Below the pieces are notes generated by a model that searched no databases, was not told the DNA's origin, and saw only the letters and a list, made by a program, of their open reading frames with translations. Shown here piece by piece: positions 60,878-64,000 of a stretch of 64,000 bases of DNA (positions are counted from its first letter, which is position 1; every line of letters begins with the position of its first letter). Position numbers and translations under genes: made by a program. Location: NCBI RefSeq assembly GCF_023347535.1, contig NZ_CP094473.1, positions 1,240,001-1,304,000 of the forward strand. Reading direction: 5' to 3'. Origin of the DNA: Faecalibacterium sp. HTF-F. GTDB lineage: Bacteria; Bacillota; Clostridia; Oscillospirales; Ruminococcaceae.

Positions 60878-60937
60878 TACCCTAATGGGGTATATAGCTT
60901 ACAATGTGAGTATAGCACGGCATATCCGATAAATCAA
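60878..60937 (-). promoter_or_regulatory. csoR-copA promoter and CsoR operator
   Basis: On the minus strand TTGATT (60937-60932), 17 bp, TGC-TATACT (60914-60909), with the operator TACCCTAATGGGGTA at 60878-60892 just downstream of the start site. A further TACCCTGC-TACCCTA pair lies upstream at 60959-60977. Confidence 0.85.
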
Positions 60938-60994
60938 GTAGGGATTTGAAATTTTCACAAATAGGGTAGCAGGGTATACAACAAAACAAAAAAG

Positions 60995-61041
60995 AACCCT
61001 CTCAGTCTTGCTGACGTTGCGCAGCAATGACTGAGAGGGTT
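60995..61041 (-). terminator. Terminator of the esterase-like gene
   Basis: AACCCTCTCAGTC (60995-61007) and GACTGAGAGGGTT (61029-61041); on the minus strand followed by TTCTTTTTTG. Its arms equal the outer arms of the dispersed repeat. Confidence 0.85.
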
Positions 61042-61052
61042 AAAATGCTATT

Positions 61053-61808
61053 TTACTGTTCCAGAATCCGCGGCACGAACAGGCCCAGCATCTTGCCCCA
61101 CCAGTACCACTCGTGGGAGACATCGCCGCCCCACAGTTCCAGATGTGCAGGCAGGCCTTCCGCCTGCAGCAGGTCGGCCAGCGCCTGCGTGTCGGCTTTG
61201 GCATCGTCCTCGTAAGCACCCTGACCGGCACAGAGCATCAGGCTGTTTTCTTCGGCCTTTGCCAGAGTCAGCTTGTTGGCAATGCCCTTTTCGTCCAGAT
61301 ACAGCAGGGGAGAGGATCGCAGTACCAGATCATCCTTCTCGCTGCCCCAGAAGCGGGCCAGATCATAGATGCCGGAAAGGCCGATGGCCCCCGCAAACTG
61401 CTGCGGGCGGCGCAGGCGGCAGTTCACTGCGTGCACAGCGCCCAGATCAATGCCTACACACCACAGCCGGGTGCCCTTTGCGGCACCGTTCAGGGCCAGC
61501 ACACGGGGAGCCAGCTCAGCGGTAAGGTAGACGAAATACTTTTCTTCCATCTCGGCTCGGCGGCGCACCGGGGCATCGCCGTTCAGCACGGCCTCACCAT
61601 CGATGCTGTCAGCGCAGAACAGCTGCACCTTGCCTTCATTCAGCAGCTGGGCGATGGCGTCCGGCATACCGTTGTTCTCCCAATCGTAAAAGCGGCCGCC
61701 GCGGGCGGGCAGAGCCAGCACCGGAACACCGGCACTGCCATACACCTTGAACTCCATTTCGCGGTTCAGCACACTGCTCCACTCTTTGTAATAGGTACCC
61801 TGGATCAT
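61053..61808 (-). CDS. Putative esterase with altered nucleophile motif
   Basis: The 251-residue protein resembles a Clostridia esterase-like alpha/beta group: WSSVLNREMEFKVYGSAGVPVLALPARGGRFYDWENNGM, then the position where relatives have GCSMGAYHAAN is here CVGIDLGAVHAVN, i.e. Asp replaces the catalytic Ser (GAT codon at about 61455). The acid-side GQGAYEDD and His-side VSHEWYWWGKML remain. It might be catalytically inert or have another mechanism. Confidence 0.75.
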   Translation of the reverse strand: MIQGTYYKEWSSVLNREMEFKVYGSAGVPVLALPARGGRFYDWENNGMPDAIAQLLNEGKVQLFCADSIDGEAVLNGDAPVRRRAEMEEKYFVYLTAELAPRVLALNGAAKGTRLWCVGIDLGAVHAVNCRLRRPQQFAGAIGLSGIYDLARFWGSEKDDLVLRSSPLLYLDEKGIANKLTLAKAEENSLMLCAGQGAYEDDAKADTQALADLLQAEGLPAHLELWGGDVSHEWYWWGKMLGLFVPRILEQ

Positions 61809-61906
61809 AAATCAAGCACTCCTTGTTTCTATATTCACCAGCCCGGGCACAGTCGCTGCGCACCGGCACTGATCGTTAGCGATCAAAAGAAAGCTTTCTG
61901 GTAAAA

Positions 61907-62083
61907 TCACACAAACTGGTTGCGCTGGGCGTCGTACTCGTAGCCCACAGCTTTGAGCTTTGCACACAGATCTGCCTTGTCGGCATCCAGATCTTCGCAC
62001 AGAGCATCGAGATTTTTGTAAAAATCCCGCAGCTTCAGGTTCACCACGCTCAGCAGCATGATGGGGTCATTGGGCAGAGCCAT
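61907..62083 (-). CDS. DUF4250 domain protein
   Basis: The 58-residue protein (MALPNDPIMLLSVVNLKLRDFYKNLDALCEDL...) has the DUF4250 helical pattern. ATG 62083 is chosen because AAGGAGG lies upstream. It follows rpmB and its terminator. Function unknown. Confidence 0.85.
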   Translation of the reverse strand: MALPNDPIMLLSVVNLKLRDFYKNLDALCEDLDADKADLCAKLKAVGYEYDAQRNQFV

Positions 62084-62106
62084 TTGTTTTGCCTCCTTAC
62101 AGCAAC

Positions 62107-62139
62107 AAAAAAAGCCGGCCACTCGACAAAGTGACCGGC
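62107..62139 (-). terminator. Terminator of rpmB
   Basis: GCCGGTCAC / GTGGCCGGC hairpin, T7 on the minus strand. Confidence 0.9.
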
Positions 62140-62152
62140 CACATACACCAAA

Positions 62153-62341
62153 TTAGACAGCGCGGGTAACTTTGCCAGCGCGCAGGCAACGGGAGCATGC
62201 GTAGACGTACTTGGGAGAACCCTCAACGACCGCCTTGACACGACGGACATTCGGCTTCCAGGTACGGTTGGAACGACGATGAGAGTGAGAAACCTTGATA
62301 CCAAAGGTAACACCCTTGCCGCAGCATTCACATTTAGCCAT
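62153..62341 (-). CDS. rpmB: 50S ribosomal protein L28
   Basis: The 62-residue protein begins MAKCECCGKGVTFGIKVSHSHRRSNRTWKPN and has a second pair in ACSRCLRAGK, so it is a zinc-binding (C+) L28. It is monocistronic with a terminator directly behind. Confidence 0.97.
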   Translation of the reverse strand: MAKCECCGKGVTFGIKVSHSHRRSNRTWKPNVRRVKAVVEGSPKYVYACSRCLRAGKVTRAV

Positions 62342-62523
62342 GGTACTTGCACCTCCTGCAGTGAAGTAAGGAATCAAAATAATCAGCTTGACTATTGTAA
62401 CAGATTGACCTGCAAAATGCAAGCCTTTTTTCAAAAAATATCCGTGTTTTTTGCCGGGGACTTGTGTGCAGGGCAAAAAGATAGTATTATATATGGTATA
62501 ATGAAAAAAGGCAGGAATATCGC

Positions 62524-63198
62524 ATGACCTCTCAGGGCATCTATTATCTCATCCGCGCACTGGTGGCACTGGTGGCCATCCCCTTCCACGAAGCGGGCCA
62601 TGCGCTGGCCGCGTGGCTGCTGGGCGACGACACCGCAAAGCGGCAGGGCCGTCTTTCGCTGAACCCTTTTGTACACTTTGACCTGCTGGGTACGCTGTGC
62701 ATGGTGTTTGCGGGCGTGGGCTGGGCAAAGCCGGTCTCCACCGATCCCCGCAACTTCAAAAACCCGAAGTGGGGCATGGCCCTTACCGCGCTGGCAGGCC
62801 CTGCGGCAAACATGATCCTTGCCTATGTGGGCATGGTGGCGTGGAAGCTCATGTACTACTGGGCCCCGGTGAACGATGCCACCCTGTATGTTGCCATGTT
62901 CCTGCAGTACCTTGTGCTGATGAATGTGAGCCTTGCCGTGTTCAACTTCATCCCGGTGCCGCCGCTGGACGGCAGCCGCATCCTGCTGGTGGTGCTGCCC
63001 CGGCAGATGTACTTTGGCCTGATGCGGTACGAGCGCTACATCATGATCGCCCTGCTGGCTGCAGTGTGGTTTGGCGCGCTGGATACGCCGCTGTACTATC
63101 TGAACAACATTGTGTGGGATCTGCTGGGCAAGGGCACCGGATACATCGATAAGATCGCGTATTCCATCTACTACGCAGGCCTTGGGACGGTGGTGTGA
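62524..63198 (+). CDS. Site-2 protease family (M50) membrane protein
   Basis: The 224-residue protein has the zinc motif IPFHEAGHALAAW near residue 21-33 (HExxH) and the third ligand in NFIPVPPLDGSRIL near residue 140, with four to six membrane segments. This short form lacks PDZ domains, like SpoIVFB-unrelated YwhC-type members. It may cleave membrane-bound regulators. It overlaps scpA by 4 bases. Confidence 0.92.
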   Translation: MTSQGIYYLIRALVALVAIPFHEAGHALAAWLLGDDTAKRQGRLSLNPFVHFDLLGTLCMVFAGVGWAKPVSTDPRNFKNPKWGMALTALAGPAANMILAYVGMVAWKLMYYWAPVNDATLYVAMFLQYLVLMNVSLAVFNFIPVPPLDGSRILLVVLPRQMYFGLMRYERYIMIALLAAVWFGALDTPLYYLNNIVWDLLGKGTGYIDKIAYSIYYAGLGTVV

Positions 63199-63923
63199 GC
63201 GTGGCAGAGGAACTGACCTTCCATCTGGAAGATTTTGACGGCCCGCTGGAATTATTGCTGGCACTTGTGGCCAAACATAAGATGGATCTGCACAACATCC
63301 CCATTCTGGAGCTGATCGATCAGTACACCCGCACGGTGGAGCAGGCAGACCCCGACCCGGAAGCCGCCAGCGCTTTTATTGAAATGGCTGCGCGGCTTGT
63401 GGAGATGAAGAGCTATCTGCTGTTGCCCCGCAGCGAAGAGGGCGAGCGGCTCAAGCAGGAGTTTACCGGTCAGCTCATTGAGTACGACCAGTGCCGCCGT
63501 ATGGCTGCGCTGCTGCGCGAAAAAGCGGAGGCCGCGCCGGTGTTTGTGCGCCCGCCTGCAGAAATGGAGTTCGATACCGCCTATGACCTGCACCATGCGC
63601 CGCAGGTGCTGGCAGACTACTGGGCCGCACTTTCGGGCCGCACCAAACTGCGCAGGGAGCCCACACAGCAGCAGTTCGAGCCGCTGGTAACGGCACCCAT
63701 GGTGTCGGTGACGAGCCGGGTGGTGTACATTTTGCGGCACCTGATCAGCGGTACAGCGGCGAAAATGAGCCAGCTGTTCAGCCGCCAGCAGACCCGCAGC
63801 ACCAATGTGGCCACCTTTCTGGCCCTTTTGGAACTGGTGCGCGGCGGCCGCGTAAAGTTGGACGAACAGGGCCAGCTGACCATGCAGCGGGGCCGCATCC
63901 AACGTGACAAGGAGAAAGAATGA
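63195..63923 (+). CDS. scpA: Segregation and condensation protein A
   Basis: The 242-residue protein has LTFHLEDFDGPLELLLALVAKHKMDLHNIPILELIDQY, the ScpA N-terminal signature, and a C-terminal winged helix with TFLALLELVRGGRVKLDEQG. It is the kleisin of the SMC-ScpAB complex. It starts at GTG 63195, overlapping the protease stop (GTGA). Confidence 0.96.
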   Translation: MSVAEELTFHLEDFDGPLELLLALVAKHKMDLHNIPILELIDQYTRTVEQADPDPEAASAFIEMAARLVEMKSYLLLPRSEEGERLKQEFTGQLIEYDQCRRMAALLREKAEAAPVFVRPPAEMEFDTAYDLHHAPQVLADYWAALSGRTKLRREPTQQQFEPLVTAPMVSVTSRVVYILRHLISGTAAKMSQLFSRQQTRSTNVATFLALLELVRGGRVKLDEQGQLTMQRGRIQRDKEKE

Positions 63924-64000
63924 ACCAGAAACAGATCCGTGCAGCCGTGGAGGCTATGCTGTTTGCCTGTGGGGACCCCATTGGCGCAGACAAGCTGGCT
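63920..64000 (+). CDS. scpB: Segregation and condensation protein B (5' part only)
   Basis: ATG 63920 overlaps the scpA stop (ATGA) and codes for NQKQIRAAVEAMLFACGDPIGADKLA, the start of ScpB; the rest is beyond the window. Confidence 0.9.
   Translation, partial: MNQKQIRAAVEAMLFACGDPIGADKLA

Overview
This window looks like chromosomal DNA of a Faecalibacterium-type member of the Oscillospiraceae (Clostridia, Bacillota). The evidence is a high G+C background with Gram-positive style promoters (TTGACA/N17/TATAAT variants recur) and strong GGAGG ribosome sites. The gene set also fits: a long SRP RNA next to dnaX-ybaB-recR, an FMN riboswitch before an ECF RibU, a T-box leader, reverse rubrerythrin, DUF1540/DUF4250 small proteins, and yqfC/yqfD/ylbJ/ylmC-type sporulation-associated genes. 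The species call is inference. The strandedness of the named genes and RNAs is read directly.

Layout. 1-9.8 kb: end of a ZIP metal transporter, an AGCS sodium/amino-acid symporter behind an attenuator-like leader, an MscS channel (-), FMN riboswitch plus ribU, a MATE exporter (-), a MraY-type transferase, and a minus-strand one-carbon operon (5-formyl-THF cyclo-ligase, cyclodeaminase, folD) with a 112-nt branched hairpin element between its last two genes. 9.8-19 kb: glyA, cobO-type adenosyltransferase, an HMA protein, a ketopantoate-reductase-like protein, a minus-strand nuclease-helicase fusion, a P-loop protein, a uracil-DNA glycosylase, and pta. 19-20 kb: an AT-rich islet with an XRE regulator divergent from a 74-codon peptide gene with a double-glycine-like leader and a perfect consensus promoter. 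20-24.2 kb: SRP RNA, dnaX-ybaB-recR, smpB, tmRNA. 24.2-26.4 kb: an AT-rich insertion with an IS3-family transposase carrying an amber codon, then a small structured RNA with its own promoter and terminator in front of a DUF3800 gene.

26.4-46 kb: ttcA-like and cysteine desulfurase genes (-), an NCS2 permease behind a leader-peptide attenuator, rubrerythrin, a DUF1624 membrane protein, flavodoxin and a YgbA-like gene sharing a GTTAG-N6-CTAAC operator type, HAD phosphatase (-), YlmC/YmxH-like protein, LTA-synthase-like sulfatase, rpsB-tsf, an alpha/beta hydrolase, cstA (-) under a T-box, a TrpR-like YerC regulator, and a surface SGNH hydrolase with a Ser-rich tail. 46-64 kb: YjjG-type HAD, ABC-F ATPase, Gx transporter, lon-engB, methyltransferase, hslO, a probable type I toxin-antitoxin pair, yqfD-yqfC (-) and ylbJ-like, copA with a C-terminal CopZ-like domain plus csoR (-), a putative esterase with an altered nucleophile motif (-), DUF4250, rpmB (-), then a site-2 protease, scpA and the start of scpB.

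Recurring themes are leader-RNA control (FMN, T-box, three attenuators), small regulatory or selfish RNA units (type I TA, DUF3800 RNA), and three copies of a ~138-bp palindromic intergenic repeat, two of which bracket lon. No CRISPR array, rRNA or conventional tRNA was seen.
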